A DNA stretch of 44,623 nt, taken from contig USEU01000009.1 of the NCBI GenBank assembly GCA_900553805.1, forward strand, positions 1 through 44,623. The letters run 5' to 3'. The notes under the pieces were generated by a model that searched no databases, was not told the DNA's origin, and worked only from the letters and a program-made list of their open reading frames with translations. A program made the translations under genes and the position numbers. Below, one piece after another: positions 1 to 8,158 of this stretch; the stretch's first letter is position 1; each line of letters begins with the position of its first letter. The DNA is from an uncultured Eubacteriales bacterium. GTDB lineage: Bacteria; Bacillota; Clostridia; Oscillospirales; Oscillospiraceae.

Positions 1-10
1 CATGCAAGCG

Positions 11-140
11 AGCAACCGCCGTCAGGCGGCTCTTAGCGAGTCGCAGAGGGGGTGCCGTTCGTTGAATGGTAACAACTCAAATTTATCGACAACACACCCC
101 CTTTGCCGCTGCCGCGGCACTTCCCCCAAAGGGGGCAGCA
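11..140. repeat. Palindrome-rich intergenic sequence, probable dispersed repeat
   Basis: This stretch before the first gene holds several nested inverted repeats: CCGCC/GGCGG at 16-29, GAGGGGGTG at 46-54 facing CACCCCCTT at 95-103, and the palindrome CCCCCAAAGGGGG at 123-135. Such stacked palindromes resemble non-coding repeat elements common between genes of Oscillospiraceae; no second copy of this exact type is present in the window, so the call is an inference. The remaining bases up to 229 carry the SD of the next gene (AAGGAGA) and no clear promoter. No THF riboswitch or other leader was recognised. Confidence 0.4.
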
Positions 141-229
141 AGTCGTGCCGCCCTAGGTTGTAGCTGTTGCCTCATCTGGAGCCAAGGCCCGGATACACGG
201 AAAAATACACATAAAGGAGAACTACCCCA

Positions 230-850
230 ATGGATATGACAATGGAATCCTGCCGCACCTTTGTGGAGGTGCTGGCGTCCAATGCCCCAGCGCCCGGCGG
301 CGGCGGCGCGGCCGCGCTGGTGGGCGCCATCGGCACCGCCCTGGGCAACATGGTCGGCTCCCTCACCGTCGGCAAGAAAAAGTATGCCGACGTGGAAGCG
401 GAGATCATCGCCCTGAAGGCCACCTGCGACGGTCTGCAAAAGCAGCTGCTGGATCAGGTGGAGGCTGACGACAAGGGCTTCGTGCCCCTGGCCAAGGCCT
501 ATGGCATTCCCAAGGACGATTCCAACCGGGACGCCATTCTGGAGGACGCCACCATCACCGCCTGCGCGGTGCCCATGCACATCATGGAGCTGTGCTGCCA
601 GGCCATCGACGCCATTGCCGTCTTTGCCGCCAAGGGCAGCCGCCTGGCCGTCTCCGACGCGGGCTGCGGCGCGGTATGCTGCAAGGCCGCGCTTCAGGCT
701 GCCTCGCTGAACGTGTTCATCAACACCAAGAGCCTGAAGAACCGGGAAAAGGCCCAGGAGCTGAACGACAAGGCAAACACCATGCTGAATACCTACTGCG
801 CCAAGGCCGATGATATCTTCGCCGCGGTGCGCGCCAACTTCAATCAATAA
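230..850 (+). CDS. fchA: Cyclodeaminase/cyclohydrolase family protein (FchA-like)
   Basis: A 206-residue cytosolic protein of the FTCD-C/FchA family, which interconverts formimino- or methenyl-tetrahydrofolate with the formyl form in one-carbon metabolism. The N-terminal APGGGGAAALVGAIG segment (about residues 21-35) and the all-helical, Ala-rich body are typical of the family, and the length matches stand-alone bacterial members. An SD (AAGGAGA) sits 9 bases before the ATG. folD follows after 20 bases with its own SD, so the two form an operon supplying methylene/methenyl/formyl-THF. Whether it acts as formimino-THF cyclodeaminase (purine or histidine fermentation) or methenyl-THF cyclohydrolase (acetogen-type) cannot be told from sequence; no formiminotransferase is nearby. 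Confidence 0.88.
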   Translation: MDMTMESCRTFVEVLASNAPAPGGGGAAALVGAIGTALGNMVGSLTVGKKKYADVEAEIIALKATCDGLQKQLLDQVEADDKGFVPLAKAYGIPKDDSNRDAILEDATITACAVPMHIMELCCQAIDAIAVFAAKGSRLAVSDAGCGAVCCKAALQAASLNVFINTKSLKNREKAQELNDKANTMLNTYCAKADDIFAAVRANFNQ

Positions 851-870
851 ATTTTAGGAGGATCATACCA

Positions 871-1746
871 ATGGCCAAGCTGCTGCTGGGCAAAGAAGTT
901 ACCGATGCCCTGAACGCCAATCTGCAAACCCGTACCGCCGCCCTGCGGGAAAAGGGCATCGTGCCCACCCTGGGCATCATCCGCGTGGGTGAGAACCCCT
1001 CCGACCTGAGCTATGAAAAGGGCGCTACCAAGCGCGCCGAGCTGGTGGGTGTGGCGGTCAAGAATTACGTGCTGCCCGCCGATGCCGCCAAGGAGCAGGT
1101 GATTGCCGTCATCGACGAGGTGAACGCCGACGCGAATATCCACGGCGTACTGATGTTCCGCCCCCTGCCCAAGCACCTGAAGGCTGACCAGAACGAGATC
1201 TGCAACCGTCTGCTGCCCAGCAAGGACGTGGACTGCATGACCCATATGAGCAATGCCGGTGTGTTCGAAGGACTGGATCTGGGCTACGCCCCCTGCACCC
1301 CCGCCGCCTGCATGGAGATCCTGGACTTCTACGGCATCGACTGCAAGGGCAAGAATGCCGTGGTGATCGGCCGCTCCCTGGTAGTGGGCAAGCCCGCCGC
1401 CATGATGCTGATGGGCAAGAACGCCACCGTCACCGTGTGCCATACCAAGACCGTGAACACCGCCGAGATCTGCAAGAAGGCTGACATCATCGTGTCCGCC
1501 GCCGGTGTGCTGAACTCCCTCACCGCCGACTACGTGCGCCCCGGCCAAGTGGTCATCGACGTTTCCATCAACTGGGATGAGAACAAGCCCAACGCCAAGG
1601 GCGGCCTGGGCGGCATCGCCGGCGACGCCAAGTTCGCCGAGGTGGAGCCCATTGTGGACGCCATTACCCCCGTCCCCGGCGGCGTGGGCAGCGTGACCAC
1701 CTCCGTGCTGATGAAGCATGTGGTGGAGGCTGCCGAAAAAATCTGA
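871..1746 (+). CDS. folD: Bifunctional methylene-THF dehydrogenase/methenyl-THF cyclohydrolase
   Basis: A 291-residue FolD, of the usual length. It oxidises 5,10-methylene-THF with NAD(P)+ and hydrolyses methenyl-THF to 10-formyl-THF. The substrate-binding N-terminal half contains SYEKGATKR (about residues 49-57) with the catalytic Tyr and Lys, and the C-terminal Rossmann half contains VVIGRSLVVGKPAAMML and the signature TPVPGGVGSVTTSVLM near residue 270. The spacing of the Tyr and Lys is the variant seen in many gut Clostridia rather than the E. coli Y-x3-K arrangement. The SD is AGGAGG, 10 bases before the ATG. It is co-transcribed with the upstream cyclodeaminase and followed by an intrinsic terminator. 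Having both enzymes suggests that one is mainly cyclohydrolase or cyclodeaminase and FolD mainly dehydrogenase, which is an inference. Confidence 0.95.
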   Translation: MAKLLLGKEVTDALNANLQTRTAALREKGIVPTLGIIRVGENPSDLSYEKGATKRAELVGVAVKNYVLPADAAKEQVIAVIDEVNADANIHGVLMFRPLPKHLKADQNEICNRLLPSKDVDCMTHMSNAGVFEGLDLGYAPCTPAACMEILDFYGIDCKGKNAVVIGRSLVVGKPAAMMLMGKNATVTVCHTKTVNTAEICKKADIIVSAAGVLNSLTADYVRPGQVVIDVSINWDENKPNAKGGLGGIAGDAKFAEVEPIVDAITPVPGGVGSVTTSVLMKHVVEAAEKI

Positions 1747-1758
1747 TCCACAGCTTCA

Positions 1759-1797
1759 CGGGGCTGTCTCACCAGTCGTGGGGCAGCCCTGTTTTTT
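1759..1797 (+). terminator. Intrinsic terminator after folD
   Basis: Hairpin with arms at about 1761-1770 and 1781-1790 (GGGCTG pairs with CAGCCC, extended by GU pairs) followed by a run of six T at 1792-1797. It ends the fchA-folD transcript. Confidence 0.8.
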
Positions 1798-1798
1798 A

Positions 1799-2017
1799 GG
1801 AAACTCTGAACAAATCATCTGCGGCTGGGCAGCGGGTCTTTTGCCCCCATGCCGCAGGATGAAAAATGGGAAATATCGCGCAGCCGTTGCCAGCGTAAGC
1901 TGGCTTACGGATGCGGCATACCCCTTGCGGGTACATACAGTATTCCTCCATTTTCCATCCTTTGCCTGGGAACAAAATCCCTCGCTGCCAGCTCTTGCTG
2001 ATTTATTCAGAGCATCC
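1799..2017. repeat. Repeat family A, copy 1 (MITE-like, 219 bp)
   Basis: Bounded by imperfect terminal inverted repeats GGAAACTCTGAACAAATC at 1799 and GGATGCTCTGAATAAATC read on the minus strand from 2017. Inside are an AGCGGGTCTTTTGCC motif near the left end and AAAATCCCTCGCTG near the right end. The same arrangement occurs in copies at 19725-19833 and 32871-33033. No ORF or transposase is encoded. This is the longest copy, with an extra central palindromic section around 1895-1930. Confidence 0.7.
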
Positions 2018-2050
2018 TTTACCAAAACATCCCGAAAAGAGAGGCGCTTT

Positions 2051-3388
2051 ATGAAAAAACTCAATCAACTATCCGAAAGTGATTTTCTAAAAGTCCTTTT
2101 CGGCTATTTTACGGCGGCATTTCTGATCGCGGCGCTGGTGATGCCCGACCGCGCCGGGATGCTCACCGGCCTGTGGAGCATCATCAGCCAGCCCAGCAAG
2201 ATCTCCACCAACTATTTCGCCGTGGGCGGCTACTCCGCCACCTTCCTGAATATGGGTTTGGTCGCCCTGCTGTGCCTGGCGCTGTACGTGCTGCTGGGCG
2301 CTGCGGCCAACAACGTGTCCACCCTGGCCTTTCTGCTGACGGTGGGCTTCACCTCCTGGGGCATCAATGTGCTGAACATGTGGCCCAGCATCCTGGGCGT
2401 CGTCCTGTACAGCCTGGTCAAGCGGGAGAAGCTGGGCGGCAACGTGAATGCCATGCTGTTTTCCACCGGCCTTGCCCCGCTGGTCACGGAGCTGATGGTG
2501 CGCTACCCCCACGCCGAGACCGTGGGCTTCCGGCTCACCGGCGTGGCGCTGGGTCTGGCCGTGGGCGTGGCCATCGGGTTCTTCCTGCCCGCCGGGCTGG
2601 CCCATTCCCCCAAGGTGCACAAGGGCTACGACCTGTACAGCGCCGCCCTGCCCGTGGGCATGGCCGCCTTCTTCCTGCAGGCGGTGCTGTATAAGACCAT
2701 GGGCGTCGATCTGCCCGCCGCCCCTGCCGCTGAAACGCTGAAGGTCGCCTCCCGGCTGACGGTGAATACATTCTGCATCGCCGTGTTCGGCATTCTGGTG
2801 ATCGCTGCCCTGTGCATGGGCTGCAAGCCGAAGGACTACTGGAACCTGATGCTGGACAAGGCGGAGGCCTCCAGCTTCTCCGCGGCCTACGGGAAAGCGG
2901 CTTTCCTGATGAACGTAGGCGTATACGGTCTGTTCATCCTGGGCTATTACAATCTGATTGGCGGCAGCCTCAACGGCGTGACCTTCGGCATCATCTTCTG
3001 TATGCTGGCCTGCTGCAATTCCGGCTCCCACCCGCTGAGCGTACTGCCCATTATGCTGGGCTATGCGGCAGCCTCCTGGCTGTTCCAGGGCTTTTCCAAC
3101 GCCATCGGCGGCAGCTTCTCCGGGGCCATCAATGCCCAGGCCATTATGGTCGGCCTGTGCTATGCCAGCGGCCTCAGCCCCATCTCCCGGAAATACGGCT
3201 GGGAATACGGCTTCTTCGCGGCCATGATGCACTATACCCTGGTCACCTCCGTCCCCCTGCTCCACGGCGGCTACTGCCTGTACAATGGCGGCTTCACCGC
3301 GGCCTTTGTGTGCCTGCTTCTGATCCCCATTCTGGAGCGTTTTACCAAGACCAAGGCGCAGCTCCAGGCAGAAAAATCCGCTGAATAA
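2051..3388 (+). CDS. DUF1576 family membrane protein
   Basis: A 445-residue, very hydrophobic protein with roughly 10-12 membrane segments, matching by overall pattern the DUF1576 family found in Firmicutes and Spirochaetes; the family's transport or enzymatic role is unknown. The start is the ATG at 2051 (MKKLNQLSESDF) with a GAGAGG SD; the reading frame is open further upstream, but that part runs through the folD terminator and repeat copy A1 and does not look coded. Conserved-looking stretches are Gly/Asn-rich loops such as NFAVGGYSATFLN-like residues near 60-72 and ACCNSGSHPLSVLP near residue 320. It stands alone, with no clear promoter between the repeat and the gene, so the repeat may carry or have displaced it. 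Confidence 0.75.
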   Translation: MKKLNQLSESDFLKVLFGYFTAAFLIAALVMPDRAGMLTGLWSIISQPSKISTNYFAVGGYSATFLNMGLVALLCLALYVLLGAAANNVSTLAFLLTVGFTSWGINVLNMWPSILGVVLYSLVKREKLGGNVNAMLFSTGLAPLVTELMVRYPHAETVGFRLTGVALGLAVGVAIGFFLPAGLAHSPKVHKGYDLYSAALPVGMAAFFLQAVLYKTMGVDLPAAPAAETLKVASRLTVNTFCIAVFGILVIAALCMGCKPKDYWNLMLDKAEASSFSAAYGKAAFLMNVGVYGLFILGYYNLIGGSLNGVTFGIIFCMLACCNSGSHPLSVLPIMLGYAAASWLFQGFSNAIGGSFSGAINAQAIMVGLCYASGLSPISRKYGWEYGFFAAMMHYTLVTSVPLLHGGYCLYNGGFTAAFVCLLLIPILERFTKTKAQLQAEKSAE

Positions 3389-3406
3389 CATCCCCCATAC
3401 GTACAA

Positions 3407-3443
3407 AATCTCCCCATTTCACCGATGATGAAATGGGGAGATT
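3407..3443. terminator. Bidirectional terminator between convergent genes
   Basis: A perfect 15-bp stem (AATCTCCCCATTTCA at 3407-3421 and its complement at 3429-3443) with a 7-base loop. On the minus strand it is followed by ATTTTG, on the plus strand by a weak T-rich stretch. It separates the DUF1576 gene and the M42 peptidase gene, which converge here. Confidence 0.8.
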
Positions 3444-3464
3444 CTCTGTATTTACGGAATACGA

Positions 3465-4505
3465 TCACACATTCAGGTAGCCGCACAGCACCTTCAGGGT
3501 GTTGTATACCCCGTCGATGTGGCTGCGCTCGTAGCCGTGGCTGGCAAAGACGCCCGCGCCGATCAGGCCGTGGCGAATGTCGTAGCCGGCATGCAGCGTC
3601 GCCTCCACGTCGGAGCCGTAGTGAGGATAGACATCCACGGCGTAATCCGCGCCGGTCTTCTTCGCCGCCTCGATCAGCTTGCCCACCACCTGATAGCTGT
3701 AAGGTCCGCCGGAATCCTTGGCGCAGATGGATACCTGCCGCTCGGTGCAGGTCAGGCCGTCACCCACGCAGCCCATGTCCACGGAGATAGCCTCGGTGAC
3801 GCCCTGGGGCACGTTGGCGCAGCCGCCGTGGCCCACCTCCTCATACACCGTGATGTGGGCGTACACCCGGCGGGCGGGGGTGATGCCGTTGTCCTTCAGG
3901 TATTTGGCCAGGCCCAGCAGGATCCCCACACTGAGCTTATCATCCAGGAAGCGGCTCTTGAGGTAGCCGGAGGCGGTGCGGCGGGTACGGGGATCAAAGC
4001 ATACAATATCCCCCACCTCAATTCCCAGGGCGCGGGTCTCGTCGGAGGAGCTGACGTTCTCGTCCAGAACGATCTCCACGCTGTCCCAGCTGCGCTTGGC
4101 GTCGTTATAGCCGCCGTTGACATGGATGCTGGGGTCGTGGAGCTGGCAGGTGCCCTCGTATACCTTGCCGGAGCGGGTATATACCCGGACATTCTCCGTC
4201 TCCGCGTTGTTGGCGTTCATGCCGCCCAGGTTGGTCAGCTTCAGGCAGCCGCTGCTCTTGATCTGGGCCACCATGCCGCCCAGGGTATCGGTGTGGGCCT
4301 CCAGCAGCAGGGCATCCTGCCCGTCGCTGCCGCCCAGGTCCGCCAGTACGCCGCCCTTGGCGGTGACGAAGGCAGAAAAGCCCAGCTTTTCAAATTCGCC
4401 GCGCACCCATGCGGCGGCGCGGTCCGTAAAGCCGCTGGGGGAATCGATGGCCAGCAGCTGCGCTGTTTTCTCCCAGGCAAAATCCGCGTCAGTTTTCTGG
4501 ATCAT
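3465..4505 (-). CDS. M42 family metallopeptidase (glutamyl aminopeptidase/endoglucanase-like)
   Basis: A 346-residue cytosolic aminopeptidase of clan MH, family M42, of standard length. The two-metal site is complete: His71 and Asp73 in AHTDT, the bridging Asp in KSRFLDDK (about 184-191), the Glu pair in YEEVGHG, Asp in SVDMG and the last His near the C-terminus in SHGYERSH. M42 enzymes form dodecameric tetrahedral particles that trim peptides left by the proteasome-like proteases. It starts 3 bases after the stop of the DUF218 gene, so both are read from the same promoter at 5391-5419. Substrate preference (acidic, neutral or basic residues) cannot be judged here. Confidence 0.92.
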   Translation of the reverse strand: MIQKTDADFAWEKTAQLLAIDSPSGFTDRAAAWVRGEFEKLGFSAFVTAKGGVLADLGGSDGQDALLLEAHTDTLGGMVAQIKSSGCLKLTNLGGMNANNAETENVRVYTRSGKVYEGTCQLHDPSIHVNGGYNDAKRSWDSVEIVLDENVSSSDETRALGIEVGDIVCFDPRTRRTASGYLKSRFLDDKLSVGILLGLAKYLKDNGITPARRVYAHITVYEEVGHGGCANVPQGVTEAISVDMGCVGDGLTCTERQVSICAKDSGGPYSYQVVGKLIEAAKKTGADYAVDVYPHYGSDVEATLHAGYDIRHGLIGAGVFASHGYERSHIDGVYNTLKVLCGYLNV

Positions 4506-4508
4506 GAT

Positions 4509-5357
4509 TTACCTCCCAAAAATATAGAAATGCCACACACCCGCGACCTCCCGCATGGCGTGGTTGATCAGCTGGGTGATCTTGGTCGTCTTTGCCGGAA
4601 CGCCCACGAATTCGACGCCCAGCTTCTTTGCCATCAGGCTGGCGCGGAACAGGTGGTATTCGCTGGAGAGCACTCCCAGCCTCTGAGGCCGCCGACCGGT
4701 TTTTTCCTCGATCAGGTCCAGGCTGTACCGCAGGTTCTCATCGGTGGAGGTGGCCTTGTACTCCATCCAGATCCGATCCTCCGAGATGCCCAGCTTTACC
4801 AGCTCATCGTGCATGCTCTTTGCCTCTGTGATCGGCTCGTCCTCCCCCTGGCCGCCGGAGACAATGGCAATGGTGTCCGGGTGAGCGTTCAGATAGCTGA
4901 CTGTCTCGTAGATCCGATCCCACAGGGATACCGACGGCCCGTCCTGGCGCACCTTCGCCCCCAGCACCACCAGGTAATCCACCTGGGTCTCCGGCGTGCC
5001 GAAGCTGGCCCGGATGATGAAATACTCCGTGACGCCGAACAGGATCAGCCCGCAGATCAGAGCCAATGTAAACACGATGGTGCACACCCGGGCGAACCGG
5101 GGCAGCACCCGCCCCACCATGGGCATAAAGCCATAAAACAGAATGATCCCAATGATGCACAGGCACACCAGCGCCGTAAAACTGTAACCCGGGAGCACAT
5201 TCTTGCAGACGTACCAAATTGCCGCAAAGGGGACGCAGGCCGTGGCCGCCGCGATCGGGTGCGCCTTGGGTGTCTTGGGAGCGGGCGGGCTGCTCTTTGC
5301 CTGGCCGTGCGCCGCATCGACCTCCTGGGCCTTTTTCTGCGCAATGGATTTTCTCAT
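4509..5357 (-). CDS. YdcF/SanA family (DUF218) membrane protein
   Basis: A 282-residue protein. After a short basic cytosolic N-terminus there are about three to four membrane helices (about residues 40-125), followed by a DUF218 domain with YLVVLGAKVRQDGPS (near 142-156) and the IVSGGQGEDEPITEA motif (near 182-196), both family hallmarks. DUF218 proteins such as SanA and YdcF act at the envelope, probably on nucleotide- or lipid-linked substrates; the reaction is not established. It is the first gene of a two-gene unit with the M42 peptidase and has its own sigma-A-like promoter 34 bases upstream. Confidence 0.85.
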   Translation of the reverse strand: MRKSIAQKKAQEVDAAHGQAKSSPPAPKTPKAHPIAAATACVPFAAIWYVCKNVLPGYSFTALVCLCIIGIILFYGFMPMVGRVLPRFARVCTIVFTLALICGLILFGVTEYFIIRASFGTPETQVDYLVVLGAKVRQDGPSVSLWDRIYETVSYLNAHPDTIAIVSGGQGEDEPITEAKSMHDELVKLGISEDRIWMEYKATSTDENLRYSLDLIEEKTGRRPQRLGVLSSEYHLFRASLMAKKLGVEFVGVPAKTTKITQLINHAMREVAGVWHFYIFGR

Positions 5358-5390
5358 AGCAATTGTTCCTCTTTGGTTAATTTATGCTAT

Positions 5391-5419
5391 ATTTTACCAC
5401 AGCGCTGCCTGCAATACAA
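5391..5419 (-). promoter_or_regulatory. Sigma-A-like promoter of the DUF218-M42 operon
   Basis: Read on the minus strand: -35 TTGTAT, 17-base spacer, -10 TAAAAT, 34 bases before the ATG of the DUF218 gene. Confidence 0.65.
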
Positions 5420-5511
5420 GCGGCGAAAGCAGGGATAAATCTTATATTTCTGTTAAGATTTCTGCCGATCTCTCCAAATTATTCCGATAAACAAAAGATT
5501 TCTCTCCCCGC

Positions 5512-5546
5512 AAAAGGCCGCACACCTTACACAGTGTGCGGCTTTT
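5512..5546 (-). terminator. Intrinsic terminator of the 110-residue gene
   Basis: On the minus strand a CCGCACAC/GTGTGCGG stem (arms 5518-5525 and 5534-5541) is followed by CCTTTTG; the plus strand also has a T run, so it may work both ways. It lies directly after the stop codon. Confidence 0.75.
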
Positions 5547-5547
5547 C

Positions 5548-5880
5548 TTATTTTACCCGCCTTGCCTTGGCGGCAGCGGCCTTGGCTTCGGCGATCAGCT
5601 CCTGCTGCTGCCGGGTGGCGAAGGGCTCCAGCCGGGCCAGATGATTGTAGCGGCTGAACATGATCATCTTCCGTTTGCTGCGTACCGCCTCGCTTCTGGT
5701 GGTGAGGATGATATGGGCGCATTCCTTGATGATCTTGCAGTCATTGAAAATGATCTGCTGGGTGGCCTTCTCGTATTTTTTCACGTCCGGCTTGTCCGGC
5801 AGCTTGCACCCGGAGGCGAACAGCGCCCGCCCCCAGGCCTTTTTATCATAGCGGCCGCCCAAAAACGCGAGCAAAGACAT
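5548..5880 (-). CDS. Hypothetical protein, 110 residues
   Basis: I do not recognise this gene. The product is small, basic and soluble, with no signal peptide or membrane segment. Its C-terminus (about residues 86-110) is an Ala/Lys-rich predicted helix ending in RRVK, and residues 62-76 are rich in Arg and Lys (TTRSEAVRSKRKMIM), which could contact nucleic acid, though this is only a guess. The ATG has a good SD (CGGAGG) and the gene has its own extended -10 promoter and terminator, so it is a free-standing, truly expressed unit between the DUF218 and DUF89 genes. Confidence 0.65.
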   Translation of the reverse strand: MSLLAFLGGRYDKKAWGRALFASGCKLPDKPDVKKYEKATQQIIFNDCKIIKECAHIILTTRSEAVRSKRKMIMFSRYNHLARLEPFATRQQQELIAEAKAAAAKARRVK

Positions 5881-5942
5881 TGCAAAACCTCCGTTCCTGT
5901 CAAGACTCTGCGGGGCCGTCGGCTCCCCCTGTGACTGTGGCC

Positions 5943-5971
5943 ATTATAGCATAAAAACCGTGAAATAAACA
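5943..5971 (-). promoter_or_regulatory. Extended -10 promoter of the 110-residue gene
   Basis: Minus strand: TGCTATAAT (perfect extended -10, at 5943-5951) with a poor -35 (TGTTTA) 17 bases upstream; about 60 bases before the ATG. Confidence 0.65.
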
Positions 5972-5988
5972 GGACATTTTCTGGAAAT

Positions 5989-6885
5989 TCAGGTGCTTCC
6001 CAGAATATCCGCGCAGTCCCGGTCCCGGACCAGCATGGGGGTGAACAGCGGCCGGCGGAAAAGCTGAACGAACCGGGGGCACTTGACCAGGAAGGCGTAA
6101 TAGACATTGTAGCCGCAGCCCAGCATGGTCTCGGTATTGCCCATGCCCTTGGCCAGGATCACATCGGCCCGATCCAGCGCCTCCCGGGCCTCCCGGCCCA
6201 GCAGCTCCAGCTGCGTGCCCGCCACCCGGTTGCCGTTGTCGATCACCGGGAAAGGCAGCCCCACGGCGGCGGCATCCCCCCGGGTGGCGTCGTTCTGGGT
6301 CACGAAGCCGCGGACGCAGAATGTGATGTCCAGCTGGGGATACCGCTTCTTCAGCGTCTCCGCGAAAATGCGGTCAAAGCCGATCTCCCCGGCGTTGTCC
6401 GTCAGATACAGCAGCCGCCTTCCGCTCTGCAAGTCCCGGCAAAGGGCGTCAAACGCCGCCCCGGACACCTGGATATCCTTTGCGCCGGACAGCATTTCAT
6501 CCAGCTTTTCATAGCTGACATTTCCCTGTAAGGCAGAAAAATCCAGATAATTGCCCAAAATGGCAAATTGCAGTCCCGCCAGCACCGGGTCCTCCGCCGC
6601 TTCTACCCGGCAGCGGATCTGCTCCATCCGCTCCAGCACGAAGCGGTTGGAATCGGCCTTCTCCTGGCGGAAGCGGTCGATCTCCAGGCCGTACATCTGA
6701 TGCAGCAGGTCGGCGACCTGGGGCCCAAACCAGGGCGAGGGGGCATCCGCCGGGGCATCGATGTACATCTGCATGATCTTCTTGAGGAATTCGGTGGTTT
6801 TCGCCTCATCTCCCAGGGGACGCACCAGCTCCGCGTTGCGCCGCAGGTAGCACTGGATGCAGTAGGAATCCACGGCCAGGCTCAT
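5989..6885 (-). CDS. DUF89 / damage-control phosphatase family protein
   Basis: A 298-residue protein of the DUF89 (ARMT1-like) family: metal-dependent phosphatases that remove damaged or excess phosphometabolites. Seen are the N-terminal CIQC pair (Cys9, Cys12), the signature LTDNAGEIGFD at 161-171 with the metal-binding Asp163, Asn164 and Glu167, and a KGMGN motif near residue 250. This is the short bacterial/archaeal DUF89 subtype with paired cysteines. The ATG overlaps the stop of the HAD gene by 4 bases (6882-6885), so translation is coupled; it is the last gene of the murI-udk-HAD-DUF89 operon. Two phosphatases next to a nucleoside kinase suggest a role in cleaning phosphorylated metabolites, which is inference. 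Confidence 0.88.
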   Translation of the reverse strand: MSLAVDSYCIQCYLRRNAELVRPLGDEAKTTEFLKKIMQMYIDAPADAPSPWFGPQVADLLHQMYGLEIDRFRQEKADSNRFVLERMEQIRCRVEAAEDPVLAGLQFAILGNYLDFSALQGNVSYEKLDEMLSGAKDIQVSGAAFDALCRDLQSGRRLLYLTDNAGEIGFDRIFAETLKKRYPQLDITFCVRGFVTQNDATRGDAAAVGLPFPVIDNGNRVAGTQLELLGREAREALDRADVILAKGMGNTETMLGCGYNVYYAFLVKCPRFVQLFRRPLFTPMLVRDRDCADILGST

Positions 6886-7523
6886 AGCTTTCCCTCCCGC
6901 TCCAGCTGCACCAGGTCCAGCGGCGTGTCGATGCGCAGGTCAAAGGCGCTGGGCGTATCAAACCCGTAGGCCGCCCAGATGAAGGGCACCCCCGCCTCCA
7001 CCGTGGCCTCCAGGTCCCCCTGGGTGTCGCCGATGTAGGCGCAGGCGGTGATGTCAAATTTCTCCATCAGGGCGCGGATGGTCTTTCCCTTGCTGGTGCC
7101 GGTGTCGCCGAAGCACAGGTGACCGCGGATGCAGTCTCCCAGGCCCAGCTTTTCGATGCACAGCTCCGGGTATCCCCGCTGGCTGTTGCTGACAATGAAC
7201 AGCCGATGGGTGCCCGCCAGGGTCCGCAGCGCCTCCACGATACCGGGATAGCCGATGCGGCATTCATTTTTCTGAAGATAGGCGTTTTCCCGTGCCATGC
7301 ACCGCTCCATCAGCGCATAGCGCTCCGCCGGGGGAAAGTCGGCAAACAGTTCGTCGGCAATGACGGTCATCACCTTGCCGAACAGGGGGCGCAGCCGGGC
7401 CGCGTCCACGCAATAGCGCGTCAGCCCCTCGTCCCGCAGCTGGAGGTTATAGCCCTCCGCCACCAGGGCGCGGGAATCCCACAGGGTTCCGTCGATGTCA
7501 AAGATCAGGCTTTCAAACCGCAT
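6882..7523 (-). CDS. HAD family hydrolase (phosphoglycolate phosphatase-like)
   Basis: A 213-residue HAD-superfamily phosphatase with a C1-type helical cap. Motif I is FDIDGT with nucleophile Asp9 and acid Asp11; motif II is the Ser/Thr of IVSNSQRG (near 110-117); motif III is the Lys in TSKGKTI; motif IV is YIGDTQGDLEA (near 172-182). The length and cap fit the Gph/PgmB-like group, but the substrate cannot be predicted. It starts 1 base after the udk stop codon and overlaps the DUF89 start, in the middle of a tight four-gene operon. Confidence 0.88.
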   Translation of the reverse strand: MRFESLIFDIDGTLWDSRALVAEGYNLQLRDEGLTRYCVDAARLRPLFGKVMTVIADELFADFPPAERYALMERCMARENAYLQKNECRIGYPGIVEALRTLAGTHRLFIVSNSQRGYPELCIEKLGLGDCIRGHLCFGDTGTSKGKTIRALMEKFDITACAYIGDTQGDLEATVEAGVPFIWAAYGFDTPSAFDLRIDTPLDLVQLEREGKL

Positions 7524-7524
7524 T

Positions 7525-8148
7525 TCAAACCTCGTCCAGATAGTGGCGGATGTGGCCGGTGATCATGCTCAGCGCCACCAGGTTCTTGCCGCCCTCGGGC
7601 ACCACCAGGTCGGCGTACTTCTTGCTCGGCTCCACATACCGCTCATGCATGGGCTTCACCGTCTCCTGGTACTGGGTCAGTACGCTTTCCAGGGAGCGGC
7701 CCCGCTTGTTCACATCCCGCTTGATGCGGCGGCACAGGCGGATGTCCGCGTCGGTGTCCACAAAGATCTTGATGTCCATCAGATTGCGCAGCTCTTCGTT
7801 TTCAAAGATCAGGATGCCCTCCACGATGATGACCCGCTTGGGCACCAGACGCACCGTCTCGTCGGTACGGTTGTGTACGGTGAAGTCATACACCGGGCAT
7901 TCGATGGCAAAGCCCCGGCGCAGCTGCTCCAGGTGATAGACCATCAGGCTGGTGTCAAATGCTCCCGGCTCGTCGTAATTCAGCTTGCAGCGCTCCTCAT
8001 AGAGCATCTCATCGTGGCGCTTGTAGTAGTTGTCGTGGCTGAGGACCGTGACCTCGCCGCCGAATTCGTTGATGAGGTTTTTCATCAGCGTGGTCTTGCC
8101 GCTGGCTGTGCCTCCCGCGATGCCGATCACCAGAATGTCGTTTTCCAT
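7525..8148 (-). CDS. udk: Uridine kinase
   Basis: A 207-residue uridine/cytidine kinase, of normal family size, that phosphorylates uridine and cytidine to UMP and CMP for pyrimidine salvage. It has the P-loop GGTASGKT at 12-19, SHDNYY near 38-43 (nucleoside-binding), and the YDEPGAFD and HNRTDETV motifs typical of Udk. An SD GGAGGAG precedes the ATG. It lies 10 bases downstream of murI in the same operon. Confidence 0.95.
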   Translation of the reverse strand: MENDILVIGIAGGTASGKTTLMKNLINEFGGEVTVLSHDNYYKRHDEMLYEERCKLNYDEPGAFDTSLMVYHLEQLRRGFAIECPVYDFTVHNRTDETVRLVPKRVIIVEGILIFENEELRNLMDIKIFVDTDADIRLCRRIKRDVNKRGRSLESVLTQYQETVKPMHERYVEPSKKYADLVVPEGGKNLVALSMITGHIRHYLDEV

Positions 8149-8158
8149 ATGCTCCTCC

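Noticed and set aside
151..229. THF riboswitch upstream of fchA-folD
   Set aside because: The short gap before the gene has no pseudoknot-like pairing or conserved THF riboswitch segments that I could find.
1718..2050. In-frame N-terminal extension of the DUF1576 protein
   Set aside because: It runs through the folD end, its terminator and repeat A1; the ATG at 2051 has an SD and begins the first membrane helix.
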